DNA of 64,000 bases. Origin: Streptomyces cavernae. GTDB lineage: Bacteria > Actinomycetota > Actinomycetes > Streptomycetales > Streptomycetaceae. Location of the stretch: contig NZ_RPDJ01000008.1 of the NCBI RefSeq assembly GCF_004023625.1, positions 248,001-312,000 of the forward strand. Reading direction: 5' to 3'. The notes under the pieces were generated by a model, which ran no database searches, was not told the origin of the DNA, and was given only the letters and a program-made list of their open reading frames with translations. Shown in pieces: positions 54,199 to 63,900 of this stretch (its first letter is position 1; every line of letters begins with the position of its first letter). The translations under genes were made by a program, and so were the position numbers.

Positions 54199-55617
54199 TC
54201 AGGAACCGACCCTGGCGATGAGCACGCAGGCGTCGTCCTCGCGCTCGGTCTCGCCGAACTCCTCCACCACCGCCCGTACGCAGTCCTGTGCGGTGCGCGC
54301 CTCGTCGAACCGCGGGGCGAGTTCCAGCAGCCGGTCGACCGCTGCGTCACCGCTGCGCCGGGGGACCAGTCCATCGGTGTGCAGCAGCAGCAGGTCGCCC
54401 GGTTCGAGCGGTACCTCGGCCTGTCCGTAGACGGCACCCGAGGTGGCGCCGAGCAGTACTCCGTCCGGCGGGGGCAGTGCACTCCCCGTCCCGCCCCGGA
54501 ACAGCAGCGGGGCGGGGTGTCCTGCCTGCGACCACACCAGCGTGCGGGTGCGCGGCTGGTAGCGGCAGCAGACGGCACCGCCCAGCGCGGGCTGGACGGT
54601 GGTGTCCAGTAACCGGTTGAGCAGGCCCATGAGCCGGCCCGGCTCGGTGCCCGCCACGGCCATCCCGCGCAATGCGCCTATCAGCAGCGCCATGCCCGAG
54701 GTCGCGGTGACGCCGTGGCCGGTGAGTCCGCCCACGGTGAGCAGGGTCTGCCCGTCGGGGAGTTCCAGGGCGTCGTACCAGTCGCCGCCGATCAGCGCGC
54801 TGCTGGACGACGGCAGATAGTGAGCGGCCAGGTCCAGCGCCTCGGCGCACTGGCGCGGGAGCCGCAGGGGGCCGCGCCACGGCGGCAGCACGGCCTCCTG
54901 CAGCTCGACCGCGAGCCGGCGCTCCGTCTGCGCGATGTGCCGTTCGCGCTGCAGCGAGTCACGGGTCTCGCTCACGGCACGCTGGCTGCGTCGCAGCTCG
55001 CTCACGTCCCTCAGCACGGCCCACATCGAGGCGGTGCTGCCGTCGGAGTCGAGCACGGGTTCGCCCATCATGTGTACGGTCCGGACTTCGCCGTCGGGGC
55101 GGACGATCCGGAACTCCCCGTCGATGGGTCTGGCGTCGACCAGGCAGTCGGTGACCATCGCCGTCAGCTTCGGCCGGTCCTCGTCGAGCACCAGCGAGGG
55201 CAGTTCGTCCAGGGTGAGGGCGGGGGCGGACGGCTCGCGGCCGAGGATCTGGTACAGCTCGCCGGACCAGGTCGCCTCGTCGGTGAGCAGGTTCCACTCG
55301 GCGCTGCCGACCCTGCTGAGCAGGGACTCGCGGCTGGGGATCGCGGGCACGGCCGGGGCGGCCGGAGCCATGGTCACCTCGGGCGGGCCGTCCCGCAGCT
55401 GAGCCAGGTGCTCGTCGAGGTCGTTCAGCTGGTGCAGCGCCAACTCGCACAGCGCGCGCTGCCAGCGGCTCTCGGGGTCGGTGCCGTCACCGGGTGCCTC
55501 ACGGCGCACCGCGTCCACGTCGCCGCGCAGCCGTCGCGTCTGCGAAATCAGCGCGTCGACCGCACCGCGCGGAGGCGGCTCGGCGGCGGGGTGGTCCGCG
55601 GACACATGGGACGGCAT
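54199..55617 (-). CDS. PAS and SpoIIE-type PP2C phosphatase-like regulator, possibly inactive
   Basis: 472 residues, ATG 55617. PAS domain about 100-215 (AEWNLLTDEATWSGELYQIL, GEFRIVRPDGEVRTVHMMGE); coiled linker ERHIAQTERRLAVELQEAVL near 225-245; PP2C/SpoIIE domain about 250-470 with LIGGDWYDALELPDGQTLLT (first Asp pair), LLLLHTDGLVPRR and REDDACVLIARV (last Asp). In active enzymes the segment after the first strand is VGDVxGHG; here it reads VGGLTGHG, so a metal-binding Asp is Gly. It may be a regulator or an impaired phosphatase in anti-anti-sigma control. The 55618-56050 spacer has no gene I can support, only C-rich CCCCAAAG/CCAGACGCCC stretches. Confidence 0.85.
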   Translation of the reverse strand: MPSHVSADHPAAEPPPRGAVDALISQTRRLRGDVDAVRREAPGDGTDPESRWQRALCELALHQLNDLDEHLAQLRDGPPEVTMAPAAPAVPAIPSRESLLSRVGSAEWNLLTDEATWSGELYQILGREPSAPALTLDELPSLVLDEDRPKLTAMVTDCLVDARPIDGEFRIVRPDGEVRTVHMMGEPVLDSDGSTASMWAVLRDVSELRRSQRAVSETRDSLQRERHIAQTERRLAVELQEAVLPPWRGPLRLPRQCAEALDLAAHYLPSSSSALIGGDWYDALELPDGQTLLTVGGLTGHGVTATSGMALLIGALRGMAVAGTEPGRLMGLLNRLLDTTVQPALGGAVCCRYQPRTRTLVWSQAGHPAPLLFRGGTGSALPPPDGVLLGATSGAVYGQAEVPLEPGDLLLLHTDGLVPRRSGDAAVDRLLELAPRFDEARTAQDCVRAVVEEFGETEREDDACVLIARVGS

Positions 55618-56050
55618 GACGTACTCCGATGCAGGCGGTTTGCGACCGGACTCACGGAAGCGCAGTTACGACTCTTGCACAGCCTGCGACGCCCTGTAAG
55701 GGATTTGGCAACACCCGATTCGGCGGTGCTTCTGGCATATGCCAGCGTCCCGATCGACGGTCTGACCAGGGCGGATTCGGTACGCGGCGAGCCCGGTGCG
55801 AGCGTAGGAGACCTACGCGCCTTGGTGCGGATCCGGGGTGGACAGGGGCTACGTCCAGCCATGCGTTCGATGGTCGCTTGTGCGATCACGCGCCCCGGGC
55901 GCCCCGGCCGATGCGAGCACCGCGGCAACCTGGGCACTCCGGCGACCCGACCGCCCCATGGGCCCCAAAGACCCCAATCGGACCCCAAAGCCCCAGACGC
56001 CCACAAAGGCGCCCAGAGGCCCGAAGCCCCCAGGCGCCCCGGACCGACGG

Positions 56051-57655
56051 TCATTCCTCGCCAGGGCCGCACGAACTCCCGTTCGCAGGGAGGGAACCGT
56101 ACAGCAGGAACTCGTCCACCGCCTCGTGCACACACTCGGAGGACGCGTATCCGGTGTGCCCCTCGCTCCGGTTGTCCAGGACGACGGCCGAGGAGCCGAG
56201 CCGTCGCGCGGTCTCCACCGTCCAGCGGTACGGGGTCGCCGGATCGCCGCGCGTGCCGACGAGCAGCATCTTCGGGGTGTCGAGGTCACGCACCCGGTCG
56301 CGGATGAAGTCGGTACCCCTGGGGCGGCCGTAACACATCAGGGTGAAGGTGAGCTGGTACTGCCCGAAGACCGGGGAGGCCTGCTCGTACTCGTCGCGGA
56401 GCCGCTCGATGTTCCGGCCGAGTTCGGCGCCGCTCGGCCGGTCGGGGTTGTCCGCACAGTTGATGGCCAGCAGCGCGGCCTGGAAGTTGTCCGCCGGGAC
56501 CTGGTTCTCGTCCACGACGTCCTCGTCGCCGCGGCCGCCCGGCGACGCGCCGACGGTGCCCGCGAACTGCATCAGCGCCTGGGGCTCGCCGTGCTCGACG
56601 AGCAGCGCGATCGCCCGGGACAGTGCGGGCCACCACTGCTTGGCGTAGAGCCCCTGGGCGAGGGCGGCCACGAAGTCCTGGCCGGAGAAGGAGCCGCCGG
56701 CGTACATGGGCACGGGGTGCGCGTCCAGCGAGCGGACCAGTTCGACGACCTGCTCCCGGCCTGCCCGCGGGTCCTGCCCGAACGGGCAGGCGACGTCCTC
56801 GGCGCACCAGGTGATGAAGTTGTCCAGGGCGGTCTGCTGGCCCTCAGCTGTCGCGCGCCCCTGCTCGGCCAGGGGTTCGGTGAGCGTGTCGACTCCGTCC
56901 AGCACGAACCGGCCCACCCTCCCGGGGAACTGGGCCGCGTACACGGCGCCGAGCCGTGTGCCGTACGAGAAGCCGAGGTAGTTGAGCTTGTCGTCGCCGA
57001 GCGCTTGGCGCAGTACGTCGAGGTCGCGTGAGGTGTTGACGGACCCTATGTGGTCCAGGACCGGGCCGGAGTGCTCGGCGCACCGTTGCGCGGCCTTCCG
57101 CAGCCATCGCAGATCGGCCTGCGTCCGCTGCTCGTCCGGGGTGGAGTCGTCCGGTCCCTGCATGACCTCGTCGAACCCCTCGCCGCAGCTGACCGGTGAC
57201 GACCGGCCCACGCCGCGCGGATCGAAGGTGACCACGTCGTAGTTGTTGGTGAGGCGCATGAACTCCTTGCCGCCGTACGCGAGCTGCGGCACCCCCGCGC
57301 CGCCGGGGCCGCCGAAGTTGAGCACCACGGAACCCTTGGAATCGCCCGTCGCCCGGTAGCGTGCCAGCGCGAGTTCGAGCGAGCCCCGTCCGGGGCGGGC
57401 GTAGTCCAGCGGGACCCTGACGGTGCCGCACTGCAGGTCCTTGGGTGTCTCCTCACCCTTGCAGGCGGACCAGCGGACCCTCTGGTCGTAGAAGCGGTCG
57501 AGGTCGGGGTCGTCGGCCGACGCGGGCAGCCCGGCGCCCAGCAGAGCCAGCGTCGCGGCGCTCGCGAGCGCACCGCACGTGTGCCACGTGGGTATCCGGT
57601 GCTCGCGCCGTGCGGAGCGCCTGTGCCGTATGTGGCCTTTGTGCCGCTTGTGCAT
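56051..57655 (-). CDS. Secreted tripeptidyl aminopeptidase-like alpha/beta hydrolase (S33)
   Basis: 534 residues, ATG 57655. Basic N-terminus (MHKRHKGHIRHRRSARREHR) and a hydrophobic signal ALASAATLALLGAGLPASA, cleaved near ASADDP. Catalytic motifs: SVVLNFGGPGGAG (oxyanion), DVVTFDPRGVGRSSPVSC, YLGFSYGTRLGAVYAAQFPG with nucleophilic Ser near 227, TRGDPATPYRWT near 455 (Asp) and DNRSEGHTGYASSECV near 485 (His). This is the Streptomyces SCO-TAP/SlpD-type peptidase that trims peptides from exported proteins. Six cysteines suggest disulfides. 57656-58172 is a 517-base spacer with no convincing gene. Confidence 0.92.
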   Translation of the reverse strand: MHKRHKGHIRHRRSARREHRIPTWHTCGALASAATLALLGAGLPASADDPDLDRFYDQRVRWSACKGEETPKDLQCGTVRVPLDYARPGRGSLELALARYRATGDSKGSVVLNFGGPGGAGVPQLAYGGKEFMRLTNNYDVVTFDPRGVGRSSPVSCGEGFDEVMQGPDDSTPDEQRTQADLRWLRKAAQRCAEHSGPVLDHIGSVNTSRDLDVLRQALGDDKLNYLGFSYGTRLGAVYAAQFPGRVGRFVLDGVDTLTEPLAEQGRATAEGQQTALDNFITWCAEDVACPFGQDPRAGREQVVELVRSLDAHPVPMYAGGSFSGQDFVAALAQGLYAKQWWPALSRAIALLVEHGEPQALMQFAGTVGASPGGRGDEDVVDENQVPADNFQAALLAINCADNPDRPSGAELGRNIERLRDEYEQASPVFGQYQLTFTLMCYGRPRGTDFIRDRVRDLDTPKMLLVGTRGDPATPYRWTVETARRLGSSAVVLDNRSEGHTGYASSECVHEAVDEFLLYGSLPANGSSCGPGEE

Positions 57656-58172
57656 GGAGCCTCCAGGACGCCCCCGGTGTGCGGACCGGGGATCTCCCCC
57701 GGATCACGATAAGCGGGACCCGCCGACCGCGCCTGTTCGAGAGCCGGAGGGGGCGAAGGGGGCGGAGGGGCACGGAGGACTAGAGGGTCCGGTGAGACAG
57801 CGGGGTCCGTGGGGCGTCGCGACGGGACCGTAACCCGGACGGCGCATTCGCGTTCTAGAGGTCGCGGGCGGCCGCCCGCGACCGTCTCGGCAAGGCAGGG
57901 AACCGATGAGACAGCCGCGGGTGGTCCGACGGGCTCTCCGGGGCCGATCGCGGCGACGCCGTCCAAGTTGCCGTTGGAGGTCCCGGTGGGTCTGTGCGGT
58001 AACACCGGGAAAACGGCCGGAGCACTGAGCCCCGCCGCCGGAAACCGGTGCCCGACCGTGCAAGACCGCTCCCGCCCGTACGGGTGACGTACGGACTGCA
58101 CGGGCGACACCCGGCAGGGCGGTCGACTGCCCGCCGATCCATTGACCGCCCGCCCGCGGACAGGAGCAACCG

Positions 58173-59012
58173 ATGAACGCCGCAGACCTCGTCATCAGCA
58201 CCGCCACCCTCGAGGACTGGGAGGTGGTCGGCGGATGGGCGGCCGAGGAGGGATGGAATCCGGGAGTGGGGGACGCGGCCAGTTTCTTCGCGCAGGACCC
58301 GGAAGGGTTCTTCATCGGACGGCTCCACGGGGAACCCGTCTCGGCCGTGTCCGTCGTCAACTACGGCGCCGACTACGCCTTCCTGGGGTTCTACCTGGTG
58401 CGGCGCGATCTGCGCGGACAGGGCCTGGGCATCGCCACCTGGAATGCGGCGCTCGCGCACGCCGAGGCCCGAACGGTGGGGCTCGACGGAGTCCCCGACC
58501 AGCAGGACAACTACCGCCGGTCCGGCTTCCGGCTCGCCTACACGAGCGCACGGTTCGGCGGCACCGCCCCGGCGGGCGGCACCGCCCCGGGTGTCCGGCC
58601 CGCCGCGCCGGAGGACTTCGCGGACATCGTGACCTACGACAACGCCTGCCACCCCGCCGACCGGCCCAGGTTCCTGCGGCGATGGCTCGGCGCGCCCGGC
58701 CACCGCGCCCTGGTCCGGGTGGTCGACGGGCGGCTCACCGGATACGGGGTGATCCGGCCCGCGCGCGACGCCGCACGCATCGGTCCGCTGTTCGCCGACA
58801 CGGCCGAGGACGCGCGGGCGCTCCTGACCGCGCTGACCGCCGACGGTAAGCCGTTCGCCATCGACGTACCCACCACCAACACGGCCGGTGTCGCCCTCGC
58901 CGAGGAGTTCGGGCTCACCCCGTCCTTCGACACGGCCCGGATGTACACCGGGCCCGTTCGCCCCTACGCGGAGGACCGCGTCTTCGGCGTCACTACGCTC
59001 GAGCTCGGTTGA
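58173..59012 (+). CDS. GNAT acetyltransferase with second GNAT-like domain
   Basis: 279 residues, ATG 58173 after AGGAG. N-terminal GNAT (about 8-125): LEDWEVVGGWAAEEGWNPG, FIGRLHGEPVSAVSVVNYGA, LVRRDLRGQGLGIATWNAAL with the acetyl-CoA loop RGQGLG. C-terminal half (about 140-279), VRPAAPEDFADIVTYDN and GRLTGYGVIRPARDAARIGP, is the DUF1248-like/Acetyltransf_18 domain. Known relatives are putative sugar- or small-molecule acetyltransferases. Its last 20 bases overlap the end of the convergent acyltransferase gene. Confidence 0.9.
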   Translation: MNAADLVISTATLEDWEVVGGWAAEEGWNPGVGDAASFFAQDPEGFFIGRLHGEPVSAVSVVNYGADYAFLGFYLVRRDLRGQGLGIATWNAALAHAEARTVGLDGVPDQQDNYRRSGFRLAYTSARFGGTAPAGGTAPGVRPAAPEDFADIVTYDNACHPADRPRFLRRWLGAPGHRALVRVVDGRLTGYGVIRPARDAARIGPLFADTAEDARALLTALTADGKPFAIDVPTTNTAGVALAEEFGLTPSFDTARMYTGPVRPYAEDRVFGVTTLELG

Positions 59013-60132
59013 ACGCCCAGTCCATGCGTGGTTCGACCACGGACCGGAACACCCGCCGGACCGGACTCGTGCACAGCAGCGTGATCCCGGCGACCGCGAT
59101 CCCCGTGACCAGCAGCTCACCCAGCGGGGTGTGCAGCCACGGACGGTCGTACCACCCCCAGAACCGGGACGCCTTGATGATGAAACCGTGCAGCAGATAG
59201 CCGTACATCGTCCCCGTGCCGAGCGCCGTGCACCACATGTGCCGACCCGGGACCCAGGCCAGGAAACAGGCCGTCAGCACCAGCGCCAGCGCGAACAACG
59301 CCGGCGTGCTGACCAGTCCGACCCACCGTGAGACGCCGAGGCCCTCCACACTGCCGCGGTGGTAGAGCCAGCCCGCGTCGAACCACGGCGACGCCCAGTA
59401 CGCGGCGGCCAGGGTGAGAGCCGCCACCGGAAGCGCCGCGACCCGCACCCGCCAGGTGCGCAGTCGCGAGAAGTGCTCGGCCCGAAGCCTCAGTCCGAGC
59501 ACGAAGTACGGCAGGAAGGACAACACGCGCTGCAGGGACAGATCGCCCCCGAGGTCCGGCGAGACCGACGCCAGCACCGCCACACCGAGCGCGATCGGCA
59601 CCGGATGGCGCAGCGCCAGCCAGATGGGCGTGGTGAGCCGCCAGATGAACAGTGCGACCAGGAACCACATGACATACCAGGGATCCAGCAGGCTGAACGG
59701 GTAGCCGGGATCGTCCTGGGCCGAGCGGTAGAACAGCGTGTACGCCGTCTCGAACACCAGGTACGGTACGACCACGCCCGTGAGCAGCCGCTTCAGCCGC
59801 CCCGGCGCCATGTCGAAACTCCGGGAGAAATAGCCGGAGATGAGTGCGAAGGCGGGCATGTGGAAGGCGTACACGGTGAGGTACGCGGCATGCACCGCCC
59901 GGCTGTCGTGCGTCAGCGGCTCCCACGCGTGACCGCAGGCCACTAAGACGATGGTCAGGTACTTCGCGTTGTCGAAGTAGGCGTTCCTGTGCGCGGTGCC
60001 GGGCGGCCGGCCCGTCGGCGGCGGACCCGAGGAACGGGCGGGGGGCTCGGCGGCCCCGGACTGGGGTGCGTCGGGCGGCCGTGGTGCCTTGGGCCGTTCC
60101 GTCGTCGGGGCCGGGGAGTTGTACTGCGCCAC
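58993..60132 (-). CDS. Membrane acyltransferase (acyltransferase 3 family)
   Basis: 379 residues, GTG 60132. An N-terminal Pro-rich cytoplasmic tail of 48 residues precedes about ten hydrophobic helices. Family signature AKYLTIVLVACGHAWEPL near 57 has the conserved His where active-site HxxxR-type motifs sit, followed by AFHMPAFALISGYFSRSFDM with the conserved Phe-Xaa2-SGY. WYVMWFLVALFIWRL and GVAVLASVSPDLGGDLSLQR are further typical segments. Family members transfer acyl groups onto exported sugars, antibiotics or glycans (OafA-like, or betaine/hopanoid-like acylases). Encoded 88 bases after the methyltransferase in the same direction, hence likely in its operon. Confidence 0.88.
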   Translation of the reverse strand: MAQYNSPAPTTERPKAPRPPDAPQSGAAEPPARSSGPPPTGRPPGTAHRNAYFDNAKYLTIVLVACGHAWEPLTHDSRAVHAAYLTVYAFHMPAFALISGYFSRSFDMAPGRLKRLLTGVVVPYLVFETAYTLFYRSAQDDPGYPFSLLDPWYVMWFLVALFIWRLTTPIWLALRHPVPIALGVAVLASVSPDLGGDLSLQRVLSFLPYFVLGLRLRAEHFSRLRTWRVRVAALPVAALTLAAAYWASPWFDAGWLYHRGSVEGLGVSRWVGLVSTPALFALALVLTACFLAWVPGRHMWCTALGTGTMYGYLLHGFIIKASRFWGWYDRPWLHTPLGELLVTGIAVAGITLLCTSPVRRVFRSVVEPRMDWAFNRARA

Positions 60133-60220
60133 GTGTCGAGTCCCAGGGTCGGAGGATGGAGGACCCCAGCCGCCTGCCCGGACCGGTGGATCTCACTCCT
60201 CCACGTGGCCACGACGTGGC

Positions 60221-60952
60221 CTATGTCTCGTCGGCGATCGCGGTGAGCAGCACCATCCCGGAGTCCCCGTAGTCCGGCAGGGTGGGGTCGGCGTCGATAC
60301 GGGTGACGGAGAGCTCCCGGGTGAGCGGTGCGAACACCTCGGTTACCGTGTCCGGGCTCACGGGACAGGCCGGCCAGGACGCCTGGCCGAGATGGTAGGA
60401 GGGCAGGTTTTCCATGAACGCCGCCACCAAGCGCCCGCCGGGAACGACCGTGCGGACGAAGGCATGGCAGAACGCGGTGAACTCCGCGAAGTCCTCGGTG
60501 GCGCCCTCGGCGACGAAGTTCATCGACGCGAGGTCGTATGTGCCGGGCTCAAGGGCACGGACGTCGCTGTGGACGACATGGACGCGGGCCAGTGACTCGG
60601 GCAGTGTCGCGGGCACATCGGGATTGAGCCGTCGGCACAGCTCGTGGAACGGCCGCCAGCTCTCCTCCGGCCCTTCCGCCAACTGCCGCCTGAGATAGGC
60701 GACGTTGGCCGCACCCGCCTCCACCGCGTCGATGTGGCGGCACGCGGCGGACGCGACCATCAGCGGATACAGATTCGGCCCGGCGCCGAACTCCACCGAC
60801 CGGCCGATGCTGTCCGGGGCGAGCCGACCGTAGAACTCCGAGTGGTGGGCGATGACGGCGGCGTCCGCGGCATGCAGCTCGCGGTAGTTGTCGGCGAGGT
60901 AGTCCTGCACCGGCCAGTGGTCCCAGTTCACATCGTCGTTGAAGATCACCAT
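60221..60952 (-). CDS. SAM-dependent methyltransferase
   Basis: 243 residues, ATG 60952. Seen: WPVQDYLADNYRELHAADAA near 13-33, motif I SVEFGAGPNLYPLMVASAAC near 52-71, acidic VEAGAANVAYLRRQL near 77, and YDLASMNFVAEGATEDFAEF near 138 with the LxxxFxPGGRLVAAFMEN post-motif. It resembles the NNMT/PNMT/TEMT-like small-molecule methyltransferases seen as SCO-type proteins in Streptomyces. The gene starts 6 bases after the stop of the giant fusion gene (AAGAAGGGCTGA carries the ribosome site), so translation is probably coupled. Substrate likely the fusion enzyme's product, an inference. Confidence 0.88.
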   Translation of the reverse strand: MVIFNDDVNWDHWPVQDYLADNYRELHAADAAVIAHHSEFYGRLAPDSIGRSVEFGAGPNLYPLMVASAACRHIDAVEAGAANVAYLRRQLAEGPEESWRPFHELCRRLNPDVPATLPESLARVHVVHSDVRALEPGTYDLASMNFVAEGATEDFAEFTAFCHAFVRTVVPGGRLVAAFMENLPSYHLGQASWPACPVSPDTVTEVFAPLTRELSVTRIDADPTLPDYGDSGMVLLTAIADET

Positions 60953-60958
60953 GCGGTC

Positions 60959-63900
60959 TCAGCCCTTCTTGCGCAGGGGGAAACGCGCCGACAGCCGCGT
61001 CAGCGTGTCGTTGAGCCGGTCGATGTCGTCGTCGGAGTTGAGCGCTGTGATCTGAACGCGGAAGCCGACCCTGTCACGGGGAACGAGAGGGTAGGCGGCC
61101 AGGGTCACATAGATGCCCTCTTCCCACAGGAACGCCGCGACCGCGTCCAGGTCCTCGTGGTGGGCGAGGGGGAGCTCCACGATGGGCAGCTGGTCCGTGT
61201 TGAGGGTGGCCAGGCCGAGGGTGTCGAGGTGGTCGAGCACCCTGAGGGTCTTGCGGTGCAGATCGGCTCGGATGGCGTCACCCCGGCGGTCGTTGACGTC
61301 CAGCCCGGCGAGAGCCGAGGCCAGTGACGCCGTCGGGGAGGGACCCGAGTACAGGTACGGTGCCGCCGCCGTCTTCAGCTGGTTCTTCAGCGCCGTGGGC
61401 AGGGCCAGGAACGCGAGCAGCGACGAGTACGCCTTGGAGAAGCCGGCCGCGAGGACGATCCCCTCGTACGACTCCCCGGTGTGCCGGATCACGCTGTTGC
61501 CGCGGGAACCGTACGGGCACGGCTCCTGCGGCCCGCGTTCCCCGATCACGCCGAATCCGTGTGCGTCGTCGACGTACAGCGTCGCGCCGTGCTCGCGGCA
61601 GACGGCGGCCAGGGTGGGCAGGTCCGGCACATTGCCCGTCATGCTGTTGACCCCGTCCAGACAGACCAACCGGGTCTCCCCGGGCGGCGCCGCGGCCAGC
61701 AGACCCTGCAACTCGTCCGGGCGGTCGGCGTGGAACCGTTGCAGCCGGGCGCCCTGACCGTGGGCCGCGACACAGCCGTCGTACAGCGTCCGGTGCGCGG
61801 TCGCCTCGATGAACACCGTCCCCTGGTTCGCCAGGACCGGGATCACCGCGGAGTGGATGAGGGTCAGGGTGGGCAGCAGCAGTGTGTCCGGCGCCCCGAG
61901 GAGCGCGGCGAGCCGGTCCTCGATCTCTGGATACAGCCGAGGACTGCCCAGCAGCCGGGACCAGCTCGGGTGCGTCCCCCAGCGCCGCACGGTGGGTTCG
62001 ATCGCTTCGATGATCTCCGGGTCCCAGTCGAAGCCCAGATAGTTGCAGGAGGCAAAGTCGATCAGCCAGTGGTCCCCGCTGCGGATGTGCCGGCCGCGCA
62101 CCTCGTCGAGGACGGCGTCGCTCATGCGGCTGGTCCGCCGCAGACGCTCCAGCTCCGCCGCGCGCGGGTCGCTGCGCACCTGCGAGGCCTCCCGTTCGGG
62201 GCGCTCGGACGGTGCGTCGTAAGCCTCGTGCGCGGGCCCCGCTGCCGTGCCCCCGTCCGCTGTCCCGCCGGCCGTCACGGGCGGTGCGAACAGTGCGCCG
62301 CTGCGCTGACGCAACACGGACTCGCTCTGGTCCACCGACATCGGCCGGAAGAACAGATAGCCCTGCCCGAACTGGCAGCCTATCTGGGTCAGCAGGTCAC
62401 GCTGGGCGGGCTCCTCGATGCCCTCGGCGATCACCTGCAGGCCCAGTGTGTCGGCGATGTGGACGATGCCCTCGACGAGCGCGACCTGCTGGGTGTCCGC
62501 GGCGATGTCGTCGATGAACGACTTGTCTATCTTCAGTACGTCGATGGGGAAGTCCCGCAGATAACGCAGCGAGGAGAAACCCGTCCCGAAGTCGTCGACG
62601 GCGATGCGCACCCCCATGTCCTTCAGCGAGTGCAGCACGCCTTCGATCTGGTCGTCACGGCGCAGCAGGACCGTCTCGGTCAGCTCCAACTGCAGCGAGC
62701 CGGGCGCGAGTCCGGGTGTCCGCAGCACCTTGCACACCTGCTCCAGGAAACCCGCGTCGCGGAACTGCCGGGCGGAGACGTTCACGCTGACGTACGGCAG
62801 TGGATCCGACTTGCTGGCCAGCCGTTGCAGGTTGGCTATGTCGAACGTGGCGGTCTCCATGACCCATGCGCCCAGCGGTGTGATGTAGCCGGTCTCCTCG
62901 GCCAGGTTGATGAACTCGTTGGGGGAGACCCGGCTGCGCGGTGCCCGAGGCCAGCGGGCCAGCGCCTCGAAACCGACGACCTCCCCCGCGGTGATGTCCA
63001 CCACGGGCTGGTACTGGACGGTGAACTCCTTCTCCGCGATCGCCCGGTCGAGACGGCTCTGCAGATCGTGGCGCTCGACCATGCGCATGTGCAGCAGGGG
63101 CTGGAAGCGGCGCCACTGGCGTTTGCCCGCCGCCTTCGCCGCGTACAGGGCGAGGTCTGCGTGGGCCAGCAACTCGTCCGCGTCCGTGCTGTCCTTCGCG
63201 GTGGCCACGCCCACACTGGCGGTGATGCTCACCGACTCGTCGGGCAGGGTGAACGGCCTGGCGAGCGTCTGGATCACCTGCGCGGCCAGCAGCTCCGCGT
63301 CCAGCGGTTCCTTGGCGTCCTCCATCAGTACGGCGAACTCGTCGCCGCCCAGCCGGGCCGCGGTGTCGCTGCGGCGCAACGCCTTGGACAGCCGGTCGGC
63401 GACGGAGACGAGCAGATGATCGCCGGCGGTGTGGCCCATGGTGTCGTTGACCAGCTTGAAGTCGTCCAGGTCGATGAAGAGCAGACAGGTGAGCTTGGAC
63501 TCGCGGCGGCCACGCAGCAGCGCGCGCTGGATCCGCTCCAGCAGCAGGGTCCGGTTGGGCAGACCGGTCAGCGAGTCGTGAAAGGCCCGCTGGGTCAGCT
63601 CGTGTTCCAGCCGACGCTGCTCGGTCACGTCCCGCAGGGTGACGACCAGGCCGCCCACGGTGCGCTCGTCCCGGAAGTCACTGCACCGCACCTCGACTTC
63701 GACCCTGTCGTCGTCCCGCCGCACCCACCAGTGGTCGTGTGCGGCCTGGTGCCCGTTGTTGCGTACGGCCCGCAGTTCCCGGGCCGCCCGCTCACGGTCG
63801 CGGGGGTCCACCAGGTCGGGCAGCAGCGAACCGACCAGCGGCACCTGGCCGAACACGGCCCGCGCGGAGGGACTCGCGTACCGCACCGTGTCGTCCTCCT

